Part shown: in pieces, positions 39,064 through 49,103 of the stretch | How positions within the stretch are numbered: the first letter of the stretch is position 1 | Layout of the letters: each line of letters opens with the position of its first letter | Assembly (NCBI GenBank): GCA_958450365.1 | Contig: CAUEEP010000752.1 | Location: 740,001 to 804,000, forward strand | Length of the DNA: 64,000 nucleotides | DNA from: Mesorhabditis belari | Taxonomy: Eukaryota; Nematoda; Chromadorea; Rhabditida; Rhabditidae | Direction of reading: 5' to 3' | The notes under the pieces: generated by a model | Databases searched by the model: none | Told to the model about the DNA's origin: nothing | Seen by the model: the letters and a program-made list of their open reading frames with translations, nothing else | Translations under genes and position numbers: made by a program

Positions 39064-40649
39064 TCAAGGACAAAGAGATGGTGTATTCGTACAAGTGAAA
39101 GCAAAGCATCCAATTGTGGTGATCGTTGTTGTGAAACCATTTGCGGTGAGTGTCCATCCGGATCCGTCAGCACTGCACACCAATTGCGCCATTACGCTCG
39201 GCGTTCCACTCGCTGTACCAGCCGCATCCATGTTGAACTGTAATAGAGAACAATGAATAGCCAATAAGCCAGTTACAGTAGCTGCTTAGTCTCAAAATTT
39301 TAAGAAAATATCAAAGCCTATCCTTGAACTCTTTTGTTACCCACAGAAATCGTGGCCTGAAAACCCCCGGGCGCCGATGATGTACAAGTTAGATCCAGAG
39401 TCACACAACCAGCCGCGTTTGTTCCAAGCACTTCTAAATAAGCCAAATAAAATAAGCCTATTGTTATTTACGGCTTTCAAATGGTGCTGTTCCACTACTT
39501 GTCGTATCAATCGTTAGCATTGGATTAGCCAGCGTACATGTAGCGCAGGCTAAAGACAAAGGATTGAATTGTTCAAATGATTTGCAGACCTAAAGCAACA
39601 GTAGTAGTTGTCGTCGTGGTTGTCGTAGTTGTAGTAGTCGTTGTTGTCTGAAGTTTAAAGATTAAAATACGATACCAAGATACGGCTATCCATTACGCAG
39701 TGCTAAAGTTACCGTTGTAGTTGTAGTAGTAGTCGTTGTCGTCGTTGTCGTTGTAGTGGTCTAAAAATTATTGAAAACTCCAGTGATGTCATGTTTGCTT
39801 GCTCAAGTCTGTGGCTGTAGCTAAATGTGAGATTACTTTCGAGTGTAAGCCTACTTAAACAAGAACCTAGGGTTCATAACAAAAAAAACCTAGGATTCAT
39901 AACAAAAAAACCTAGGGTTCATAACAAAACGCCAATACCGTTGTGGTAGTGGTGGTTGTGGTGGTAGTAGTTGTTGTGGTCGTCGTTGTCGTAGTCGTTG
40001 TTGTAGTAGTGGTAGTTGTGGTCGTCGTGGTTGTTGTCGTTGTTGTTGTTGTGGTCGTCGTAGTCGTCGTCGTGGTAGTTGTAGTCGTCGTTGTAGTTGT
40101 CGTTGTTGTAGTAGTGGTAGTTGTGGTCGTAGTCGTCGTGGTAGTTGTTGTCGTTGTCGTAGTCGTCGTTGTTGTAGTCGTCGTCGTGGTTGTTGTCGTT
40201 GTCGTAGTTGTGGTTGTTGTGGTGGTCGTTGTTGTAGTAGTGGTAGTTGTGGTGGTCGTTGTTGTTGTTGTCGTTGTCGTAGTTGTTGTTGTGGTCGTCG
40301 TAGTCGTCGTCGTTGTAGTTGTCGTAGTAGTTGTCGTCGTTGTAGTAGTTGTAGTCGTCGTTGCAGTAGTGGTGGTTGTCGTAGTAGTTGTAGGCGTAGT
40401 GGTCGTAGTTGTAGTCGTTGTAGTGGTGGTTGTGGTAGTCGTAGCTGTGGTTGTACTTGTAGTAGTTGAAGTTGTGGTCGTTGTTGTGGTCGTAGTAGTT
40501 GTCGTTGTGGTCTAAAGTGTCACACTCACTGCAATCCAAAAACATAAAGTCTTTCTAGGTACTTGTTTGTTCAGAAGTGAAAAAGCATTCGTAAATCCAT
40601 CCTTAACAAACCGTTGTAGTTGTAGTAGTCGTAGTCGTCGTTGTGGTTG
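39064..40649 (-). CDS. C6 (DUF281) secreted protein C with giant poly-Thr exon, 5' end missing
   Basis: Exons found: 40612-40649, 39939-40511, 39713-39760, 39590-39647, 39472-39549, 39345-39433, 39064-39237, all phases consistent. Exon 39939-40511 encodes 191 residues, almost all threonine with a few Ser/Ala/Pro. With the neighbouring exons the Thr-rich region reaches about 240 residues. The C6 part reads CATCTLANPM, NAAGCV, LTCTSS, LVCSAD, TIGCFAFTC and ends TPSLCP. The donor after the second C6 exon is GTGGGT. I could not find the expected signal-peptide exon in the 410 bases before gene D; a hydrophobic stretch at about 40971-41035 lacks an ATG and a donor in frame. The gene may use a distant or unusual first exon, or be a 5'-deleted copy. 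A CDS of at least 350 codons is implied. Confidence 0.72.
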
Positions 40650-41059
40650 CTGAAAAATTTTTAAGCTGTAAGTCAGAGCTTTATGTCAATGTTAAGAATA
40701 GCACTGTCTATAACGGACCATAACGGATTGAGATCTTTAAACTTTTAAGTTCTTCAGTCTTAAGTTTAAGTTAAAATTCTAAGGTCATTCTGCCTTTGAT
40801 CTAACTGTAAGTCATACTTGCTTGGATATAAAAAAAAGACAACAATTTATCACACATGAATGAAAGCTCATTTGAGAAATGAAAGTGAGTTTCTAATGGG
40901 ATGAAAGCTCCTTTTTTTGGGATCAAAGGATGAAGATAAGTTTTAAACAAAGGAAAGTGAGATAATTTCTGATGTTAGTTGGACAAACAACATGCCAAAA
41001 CATGCAAGAATGAATCCAGAGTACCCGAAATTCAAATGCTGATATGATTCTGCGAAAGC
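40650..41059. other. Spacer between C6 genes C and D
   Basis: Should contain the promoter and first exon of gene C, but no Cys-x-Arg-Thr signal exon is visible on the minus strand. Confidence 0.5.
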
Positions 41060-41806
41060 TTATTTCCCGGGACAAGCCGATGGGGTGTTTGTACAAGTGA
41101 CAGCAAAGCATCCAATTGTGGTGATCGTTGATGTGGCTCCGTTTGCAGTCAGCGTCCATCCCGTTCCATCAGCACTGCAGACCAATTCGGCGGTTGAAGT
41201 GGGTGTTCCACTTGTCGTACCAGCTGCGTCCATGTTGAACTGTAAAAGTTTGCAGTTAGTTTAAAATTTAACCTCAACAATAACAACATAATCATATTAT
41301 CTTCTTTAACAAAATACTTACTAAAATACAAAATACTCTTTTGATCAAGTTGGCTTTTTAATAGTTTTAAAGAGAACAATTCAAGCTTTTAAATGAGATA
41401 AAGCTTGATTGGATTGGATTATTCATTTTCATGAAAATCAAGAGACAAGGAGCCGATCTCTTTTGATCAAGTTGGCTTTGATTTTCTCGAGATTGGTTGT
41501 TTCGATCAACTTCTATTTTATTTCATTCGAAAGCTTGAATTGTCCCCTTTAACACATTCGCGATGGCGGGATTTTGAGCGTACAGTCGCGTAGTCGTGTT
41601 TTACTGATAATTTGATGAAGATTCAAAAATAAACTAAATTATTATAGTCATTCAATAGCTCTAAATCTCCTCTTGAAAACTAGTAAAAAGGTTATCGAGA
41701 ACTTTTTGCAAAATAAATAACAAAATCCTCAAAAGCTTGAGTTGGCACCAAAAATAATCGTTATTAGTACAACCCACCGGTGGGCTGTACTAATCAAAAA
41801 AATAAA

Positions 41807-41854
<48 letters not shown>

Positions 41855-41920
41855 CAAAAAAGAAAAAGAAAGATAAGGAAAAAAAAAAAAAATAAAAAAA
41901 AAAATTTTTAAAAATATATA

Positions 41921-41954
<34 letters not shown>

Positions 41955-42936
41955 AGGGGGGAAAAAAAATAAAGGGAAAAAGGAAAAAAGAAAAGGAAAA
42001 AAAAAAAAAGGGAAAGGAAAGAGGAATTTTTTTTTTTTTTTTTAAATTTTATTTAAAAAAAAAAAAAAAAACAAAACACGATAATACTACAGCCTACTAG
42101 CCCAAAGCTAAGCCTATTAGCTACAGCCCACCGGTGGGCTGTACTAATAACGTTTTTTTTTTTTTTTTTTTTAAATAGTTTTAGGAGAGATTTAGAGCTA
42201 TTGAATGACTATAATAATTTAGTTTATTTTTGAATCTTCACCAAATTATCAGTAAAACACGACTACGCGACTGTACGCCCAAAATGCCGCCATCGCGAAT
42301 GTGTTAAAGGGGACAATTCAAGCTTTCGAATGAAATAAAATAGAAGTTGATCGAAACAACCAATCTCGAGAAAATCAAAGCCAACTTGATCAAAAGAGAT
42401 CGGCTCCTTGTCTCTTGATTTTCATGAAAATGAATAATCCAATCCAATCAAGCTTTATCTCATTTAAAAGCTTGAATTGTTCTCTTTAAAACTATTAAAA
42501 GAGTTAAGAATGATATTATTTCTAAGCAAGGTTATAGACCTTCAAAGTGTGGCTACTCATTCAAAACCCTTTAACGAACTAGAGCCCTCATTTTCGGCTT
42601 CGACTAGCAGAAATTCGGCAATGGTTGAAGTTTTAAATGATCTAATATTATAAATAATCCCTTACCGATATTGTTGAGCCAAAGGGTCCAGGAGCGGTCG
42701 AAGTGCATGTAAAGTCTCTTACCACACAGCCAGCCGCATTTTTAGCCAGAACATCTAAACTTTGAAAGTCTTTTTTCAAGAATAATAAATACCCGTAGCA
42801 AATGGAATCGTTCCCGAGCTTGCCAAATCGATTGTTAGGGGTGGATTGGTCAACGTACAAGATGCGCACGCTAAATTTTGAGTTCAAATTGAATAGTAGA
42901 GCTGGGCTACCCAAAGTTGTTGTGGTTGTTGTAGTT

Positions 42937-42989
<53 letters not shown>

Positions 42990-45691
42990 GGTTGTCGTTG
43001 TCGTTGTTGTCGTCGTGGTCTTAAATACACTATTCTCAGTTTAATCAGCTCAACTAAATAAACTAAATAGAAAAGTTTATGTTTGATCCAAAGGCAATAA
43101 AGATTGGCTTTGATGTTGGCGGGGAAAACACTGGCTAAACCCTAAACCTTGTTCCACTACTGTCCTCTAATCGTTATTAAAGTGCTAACTGACATCTTGT
43201 CTTTTATAAATGATACTTTTACCTTTAAATTTTCTAGAAATTAGTTCACTCAGTAATCCTTTTGTCAAATGGATGCCATGGCCGGCTGGCTAAGAGCCTT
43301 ACTAGCGCTACTAGTAAGGCTACTACTAGCCTTACTAGGGAATAGCGCCAACTTAAGTCGACCTTTTCAAATCGACTCTACCTTATCTGATAGTTTTCAA
43401 CGACTCCTTATCTGATTTATTCCAAGTCTGTTTTTAGTTTCACCAACTATCGTGAGTTACCTGGCAAAGAAGTTTGTCAGAGCTCTGTCATTGGCAGAGC
43501 TAATATAGCCCATCTTGTATCCCGCCTTTGCAAACAATTCTTTGCCAGATAACTCGCGATACAGGGCTCCGTTAGTGAAACTAAAATCAGATTTGTAATC
43601 AAAACTCTATCAGATAAGCTAGAGTCGATTTGAAAAGACCGGCTTAAGTTGGCGCCATTCCCTAGTGAGTCGGAAGGTCAAGGGTTCAATTCCGGCTAGC
43701 TTATTGGTTCTTTTTTGCTCATAAATATGGTTTTTCTTCCCTAAATTTAGGGCTTAGGGGTTGTGCTTGTGTATTGTTTGTGTATTTTAAAAGTTGTATC
43801 AAACGCTTACCGTTGTCGTTGTTGTGGTAGTTGTAGTCGTTGTTGTCGCTAAAAATAGATGCTGATGTTTGATCGATCTGTGCAAAGGTGATAGGAGTCA
43901 AAAAGCAGAAAGATTTAGTCATTTATCATTGTTAACTGTGTACTTTGATCAATAAATAAGCTTTAGTAAAGTTATCGAATTGTCATGCAAAGGTTTATCC
44001 ATGCAATTCTTGATTTCAACCTGTGTTTGTGGTGGTGGTGACAGTGGTCGGTGTTGTGGTTGATAAAATATTATGATTGAATTTACGATTCAAGTGAACT
44101 TTTTGTTTCGAGAATAGTGGTAAATAGAAAAGTCTCAAAAAAGGATTCTCTATTGTAAAAATACGAAATATATGTCGTAACCGTTTACGAAATTCAGCCG
44201 CTAACGAATGAGGGTATTTCCGGGCATCCAATCAAAAAGTCACCCACATAAAAAATGTTCATAATACATATATTTTATAATAAATTTTTGAAATTAGCTC
44301 ATTTGGTTCAGTAGAAAATTTTTTTTGAACCCCCAAAGTTTAGGTTCAAAAATAGCTATAAAAAATTTTCTACTCAGCTAAAAAACTTGCCTAATAGCTC
44401 GTTTTGTAGCCAATTTAATATAGTTTCTTAAAGTAAAGCCATCTAAAACAATTTTTCGTTGAAAGTAGGAGAAAGAGGGCGAGGAACAAATTCAGGGCAA
44501 TTCTCAAATGTGAAAACAGCGACCGAGTTCAACTGAAGTCGTTCCTCGCCCTCTTTCTCCTAGCTTTGAAAAACAAATGTTCAATGTAGCTTTGCTTTAA
44601 GAAACTACATCAAATTGGCTACAAAATAAGCTATTAGGCAAGTTTTTTGGCTGAGTAGAAAATTTTTTATAGTCATTTTAGGGCATTTTTGAACCTAAAC
44701 TTTGGGGGTTCAAAAAAAATTTTCTACTGAACCAAATGAGCTAATTTCAAAAATTTATTATAAAATATATGTATTATGAACATTTTTTATGTGGGTGACT
44801 TTTTGATTGGATGCCCGGAAATACCCTCATTCGTTAGCGGCTGAATTTCGTAAGCGGCTACGACTACAAAAACTACAAAAATAAGAAGTAAAGAAAGGTT
44901 AAAAGATAAAAGATTTCGACAAAGAATTGGCTATTTTCAAAGGCAAGCAAGAACAAATCCAAATGGTCAATAGCTCCAATAGCTTTTCAAAAGAGTTTCC
45001 GCTATGGTCCGTTATAGAAATTAGTAATGCTTTAGATCTTTGCCCATATCCATCTCCATCAAATTTAGTTTACAGACATACTGTAAAACTCTAGTACTAA
45101 CAATTGAGCTATTCAATTGTTATTGAGTTATTCTAGTCTTTGTCAAATCCAAATGACCATCTAGTACTAACAATTGAGCTATTCCAATTTTTATTGAGTT
45201 ATTCTAGTCTTTGTCAAATCCAAATGATCATCTAGTACTAACAATTGAGTTATTCTTCGTGTTCAAATGTTAGAACTCCTTGTTAAGCTGGAAATGCGAG
45301 TAGACTTGAGATTTAGTAAGCAGCTGGTAGAATAAAACTTCTACTTAAACAAATATTGATTCTCAACAAGCAAGTAGGTACTTGTAACTTTTTGGCAGCC
45401 ACTTTACCTTAGATATATCAATTTTATAGAGTTTGTATTGACAGTATTGTATTGACAAGTATTGACATAAATATATGCTAAACTTGCACCGCAAAGTGGC
45501 TCCCCAAAAAGTCAGATGTACAGGCGAGTACTAACTTTTTAAGTGCAGCCGGCCAAATCTCAATCCCAGCCAATCCTAGCCTAGCGAAACTTACTTGGCG
45601 CTACGGTGGTTGTCGACGTTGTTGTCGTTCTTAAACAGCTCTCAATAACAACACATAGTGATAGCAATATCACACAATCGATGAGTCTCAT
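41060..45691 (-). CDS. C6 (DUF281) secreted protein D
   Basis: Six exons: 45595-45691, 43811-43848, 42911-43019, 42793-42870, 42666-42754, 41060-41239; 196 residues, all junctions in phase. Signal peptide MRLIDCVILLSLCVVIES, then CLRT and a Thr-rich region. The exon 42911-43019 is a run of ACA/ACG codons. C6 domain: CASCTLTNPP, NAAGCV, FTCTST, LVCSADG, TIGCFAVTC, TPSACPGK. A further Thr-rich exon at about 44020-44060 has a donor (CAG/GTTGAA) and the correct phase but TTTTATC instead of an AG acceptor, so it is probably skipped; skipping keeps the frame. The first intron also contains the foldback at 44185-44857. The last intron contains the 41357-42500 foldback with an A-rich core. Confidence 0.85.
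41357..42500. mobile_element. Long foldback element with A-rich core
   Basis: Left arm 41357-41690 and right arm 42172-42500 are inverted copies over about 330 bases (GATCAAGTTGGCTTTGATTT, GCGTACAGTCGCGTAGTCGT and complements). The core holds CCCACCGGTGGGCTGTAC in two inverted copies and 41810-42075 of almost pure A with T/G patches, which may be partly an assembly artefact. It lies within an intron of C6 gene D. Confidence 0.85.
43275..43705 (+). pseudogene. tRNA-like sequence split by a foldback element
   Basis: The left piece GGCCGGCTGGCTAAGAGCCT and the right piece GGAAGGTCAAGGGTTCAATT together resemble the uninterrupted relic at 14965-15035. Between them, about 43320-43668, is an inverted repeat with arms CCTTACTAGGGAATAGCGCC ... 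and GGCGCCATTCCCTAGTGAG. Confidence 0.45.
43320..43668. mobile_element. Foldback element within tRNA-like sequence
   Basis: Arms of about 80 bases (AACTTAAGTCGACCTTTTCA ... CTTATCTGATAG against CTATCAGATAAG ... GACCGGCTTAAGTTGG), with inner pair GTGAGTTACCTGGCAAAGAA / TTCTTTGCCAGATAACTCGC. Confidence 0.75.
44185..44857. mobile_element. Long foldback element in first intron of C6 gene D
   Basis: Arms of over 250 bases: AAATTCAGCCGCTAACGAAT ... CAATCAAAAAGTCACCCACA on the left and exact complements on the right, centred on a repeated GAAAGAGGGCGAGGAAC / GTTCCTCGCCCTCTTTC. Non-coding. Confidence 0.9.
45105..45260. repeat. Tandem repeat of about 70 bases, 2.2 copies
   Basis: CTAGTACTAACAATTGAGCT ... 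GTCTTTGTCAAATCCAAATG repeated, in the first intron of C6 gene D. Confidence 0.8.
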
Positions 45692-46252
45692 TGTCAATGA
45701 TGAGAAATGAATGGAGTAGCTTTGGCAATGGACCTCACATCATTGCCATAAAGACCGATGCTAAGAGGGTTGGATGGAAAAAGAAGTTCGTGGATTTCTC
45801 CCTAATTCAAATCCCATCTTTCCATTGCTGCACAGAGTAATGACACGAAAAGTGCTCGTGAAAGAAAGAAGCTTTTAAACTGGAAATACTGAGGAAAAGG
45901 AAAGGAATGGAAATGATTTCATCCAAATGGGATGAAGAATTAGAGAGCTTTTGTTGAGCAATGCTTGGAAAATGGGAAAGTGAAACAATCAAAGGAAATC
46001 AAGGGGAAAAGCGAACCGTTTAGAGCTGTCACCAACAAGGATTTAGCCATCATGTTTGTGTGTTTGTTGCGTTTTAATTCCTTTTGATAGATTGGTTTGA
46101 AACTTCGCCAATCCTTTCTCATACTATAGTCTAGTTTTACTTACTATCGTAAAAGCTGTAATAGTAGCCCCGGGGGGGGCATTATTTTTTTCGATAGTAC
46201 TTTTTGCTATTCGCATGATCAAAACTGGAAAATATAAGATAATTACAACTCA
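45692..46252. other. Upstream region of C6 gene D; no gene supported
   Basis: 46140-46200 holds a diverged piece of a P1 MITE (TAAAAGCTGTAATAGTAGCC). The other open frames have no recognisable motif. Confidence 0.4.
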
Positions 46253-46256
46253 TTAA

Positions 46257-46989
46257 CCCATTCGAAACTTCTGCAGCGAATAATCGCTGCAACAAAAACT
46301 CAGGAACGGACCGCTGCAGCGATTATTCACTGCAGCGCTAATTGAGCTATTTTCATTCAATTAATTGGTTTTTTTTGCTGTTTTTCAGTATTACATGTAT
46401 ATTCCAATTGTAGCAGATCTACAAATTACGTGGGCAAAAAAGATGTTTCATATTTACCCGGAATCTGGTTTTGCATTGAAATGTTCCATAACAGCTTTAA
46501 TCTTATAAAGCCGATCTCCTGCAGAATCCAGTTCATTATCACAAAAGCGCAGGTTTCGAAGAATAGATTCAAATTTTCCTCTTGACATAATGTGGGACAT
46601 GTGGGAAAATCCTCCTAATCCAGGCCTGCTACTCCAGTAGTCACGAATCCTCGGTAATTTGACGATTCCCATTTGAAGATACAGAGCCAGGAAGAGCTTG
46701 AAAGATTTTGCATCGAAATCCTGCCAGTTTGTTTTCCTTTTTCCATGTTTATTAGACTCGCCTACTAACATATTGATTAATTTGTCGTCGATAAAATAAG
46801 AATAATAATCGATAGGATCTTGAAAAGTACTGAAGTCAAATCCAAATCGTTCTTCATCAAAAATAAATGGTTTAGGAGACTCTCTTACATCTTTCCAACC
46901 ATAAATAAACTGTTTCGGAGTCAAAAATGTCAAAAAAGGGCTTGGTCCAAAGACGAAAAAAAAGGAAAAACGCTGCGGTTTCGAATGGG
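46257..46989 (-). mobile_element. piggyBac deletion derivative with partial transposase
   Basis: Flanked on both sides by TTAA, the piggyBac target. Terminal inverted repeats begin CCCATTCGAAAC on both ends, followed by a subterminal GCAGCG repeat. The minus strand encodes the N-terminal part of a piggyBac/PGBD transposase (DDE_Tnp_1_7 type): FGFDFSTFQDPIDYYSYFID, then MLVGESNKHGK, FLALYLQMGIVKLPRIRDYW, MSRGKFESILRNLRFCDNE and DRLYKIKAV. The catalytic region and the C-terminal zinc finger are missing, so it is non-autonomous. It lies between C6 genes D and E. Confidence 0.88.
46262..46345. repeat. Subterminal palindromic repeats of the piggyBac element
   Basis: CTGCAGCGAATAATCGCTGCA and CGCTGCAGCGATTATTCACTGCAGCG lie just inside the left end, resembling the internal inverted repeats of piggyBac-type ends. 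Confidence 0.6.
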
Positions 46990-47107
46990 TTAAAGAAACA
47001 GTTTTCAATTTATTTATTTACGAAAACAAGTAAAATTCGACAAGAATTAAGGAAAAAAAGCCAGAAATTTAAAAATCTAGATCAGATCTAAATTCCTCTT
47101 CACATTT

Positions 47108-47365
47108 TTATGTTTCTTGAGTAAAATCGAGAAGATTTGCTGAAGTAAGCAAATCCAGACGCTCGTCGACTTCTTTTTCGACATGTGACTCCCTGAGTAA
47201 CTGTAGTCCTGTAGGAAGCGCGCCATCGTACTTAAAACAGTAAATCAGCTGGATGTTGGCACCATTTGGATCGATTCCAACACAGCTTTTGAAGGATCGA
47301 CGAATGACTTCTTTCGAAATTGAATCCCATGCATCAGCAACCCATTTTAAGTAGATGTCCACTCC
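47108..47365 (-). pseudogene. C-terminal fragment of a pogo/Tigger-like transposase
   Basis: The minus strand reads VADAWDSISKEVIRRSFKSC, followed by GIDPNGANIQ and IYCFKYDG. 'W..(A)WDSIS.E.I..SFK.CGI' is the conserved end of the CENP-B/pogo DDE family. The upstream part is replaced by the minisatellite at 47366-47660, so only the tail is left. A pogo-type terminal repeat is at 63797. Confidence 0.6.
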
Positions 47366-47660
47366 AGGGGCATTTTGGGGGACACAGCGGGGTGGGGCAC
47401 TTAGGGGGGCACAGCGGGGTGGGGCACTCGAAATGTAGGGGGCAATTAGGGGGGCACAGGGGGGTGGGGCATTCGAAATGTAGGGTGGGAAACTTAGGGG
47501 GGCACTTAGGGGACACAGCGGGGTGGGGCATTCGAAATGTAGGGGGGCACTTAGGGGACACAGCGGGGTGGGGCATTCGAAATGTAGGGGGGGCATTTTG
47601 GGGGACACAGCGGGGTGGGGCACTCGAAATGTAGGGGGCACTTAGGGGACACAGCGGGGT
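47366..47660. repeat. G-rich minisatellite, unit about 43-46 bases
   Basis: Six or seven copies of a unit containing GGGACACAGCGGGGTGGGGC and ATTCGAAATGTAGGGGGG with strong strand asymmetry (G-rich on +). The open frames across it are repeat artefacts. Confidence 0.92.
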
Positions 47661-47763
47661 TATAAAGAAGCCAAAAAATGATCATTTGAGCTAAATCAGA
47701 TCATTCTTTCAGTTTAGGTGTGATAAGATATAACTTTTAAAAGTCTATTCAACTTCTCATGGC

Positions 47764-48583
47764 CGATTGTCAAAACTGCAACTTGATTGAATAGTTTTAA
47801 ATTGTAAAGAAAAGGTGGAATAATTTCGATTTTGGCGATTTCAAGAGCGCGAGTACAAGACGTTTTTAATAAAATCAAAATCAGATCATTCTTTCAATTT
47901 AGATGTGATAAGATGTAACTTTTTAAAGTCTTGATTCAAGATCACTTACCGTAAATACTGTAATAGTACCCCACCCCCATAATGACGGTGCGGAGCGACT
48001 CCGAACTTGGACTAGGCTTGGAGCGACTCCGAACTTCAAATTGGAGTAAAGATTTAAGTAAGTAAATAAGTAAATAAGTAAGTAAGTAAGTAAGTAAAGA
48101 GATAAAGTAAAGAAGTAAAGATTGTACCGTAAATACTGTAATAGTACCCCGCCGCCCTCGTACAGTCGCGTAGTCGCAAAAGTTTTTTAGTATTTAATTT
48201 TTTTCAAAGCACCCGTACTTTCAAAAAATGCGTCTTTGGTATCAAAAAATAGCTGAAGGGGGCTTCAGGGCTATTTTTTGATACCTAAGCGCTCATTGTA
48301 GCATAAATCAGTGTCGAGAAAAACTCGTTCAAAGCTAGACCACGCAACACTCCGCACCGTCATTATGGGGCTGGGGTACTATTACAGGATTTACGGTAAG
48401 TGATCTTGAATCAAGACTTTAAAAAGTTACATCTTATCACATCTAAATTGAAAGAATGATCTGATTTTGATTTTATTAAAAACGTCTTGTACTCGCGCTC
48501 TTGAAATCGCCAAAATCGAAATTATTCCACCTTTTTCTTTACAATTTAAAACTATTCAATCAAGTTGCAGTTTTGACAATCGG
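47764..48583. mobile_element. Foldback element with nested P1 MITEs and microsatellite
   Basis: Arms 47764-47948 and 48397-48583 are near-perfect inverted copies (GATTGTCAAAACTGCAACTT ..., TTGATTCAAGATCACTTACC). The interior holds a P1 fragment (47946-47996), an AAGT microsatellite (48055-48120) and a complete P1 copy (48125-48400). The P1 end coincides with the arm end, suggesting P1 insertions at this site. Confidence 0.8.
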
Positions 48584-48654
48584 CGCTAATATATACCTAA
48601 TAATACCTAATAATAATAATACCTAATAATAATAATACCTAATAATAATAATAC

Positions 48655-49103
48655 CTAAGCGCGCATTGTAGCATAAACCAGTGTCGAGAAAAACTCGTCC
48701 AAAGCTAGACTACGCAATACTCCGCACCGTCATTATGGGGGTGAGGCACTATTATAGTATTTACGGTAGGAATTTTCAGTTCGGGGCAGCTCGTTCCTTA
48801 TCTAGACCAAGCCAAACTTGAACCTGAACACATTTTGAAATGGCAGCCAAGCCAAGACCCCACTCCCATAAGGACGGTGCGGAGTATTGCGTAGTCTAGC
48901 TTTGGACGCGTTTTTCTCGACACTGGTTTATGCTACAATGCGCGCTTAGGTATCAAAAAATGGCTGAAATTCAGGGCTATTTTTTGATACCTAAGCGGGC
49001 ATTGTAGCATAAATCAGTGTCGAGAAAAACTCGTTCAAAGCTAGACTACGAAACACTCCGCACCGTCATTATGGGGCGGGGGTACTATTACAGTATTTAC
49101 GGC
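48655..49103. mobile_element. P1 MITE pieces
   Basis: 48655-48768 is the right half of P1. 48855-49103 is a near-perfect hairpin made of two right halves facing each other (ATAAGGACGGTGCGGAGTAT and complement). Confidence 0.8.

Noticed and set aside
39943..40515. 190-residue poly-Val frame on the + strand and the Asp/Asn/Tyr/His frame on the - strand
   Set aside because: Both are alternative readings of the spliced poly-Thr exon, whose frame has splice sites and in-phase neighbours.
40971..41035. Hydrophobic stretch (YSGFILACFGMLFVQL) as signal peptide of gene C
   Set aside because: No ATG in frame and no donor of the right phase; it also lacks Cys-x-Arg-Thr.
42802..43044. Poly-Val frame on the + strand
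   Set aside because: Antisense reading of the Thr exon of C6 gene D.
47108..47641. Pro/Cys-rich proteins across the G-rich minisatellite
   Set aside because: The open frames depend on the repeat unit. Only the 47108-47365 part has transposase similarity.
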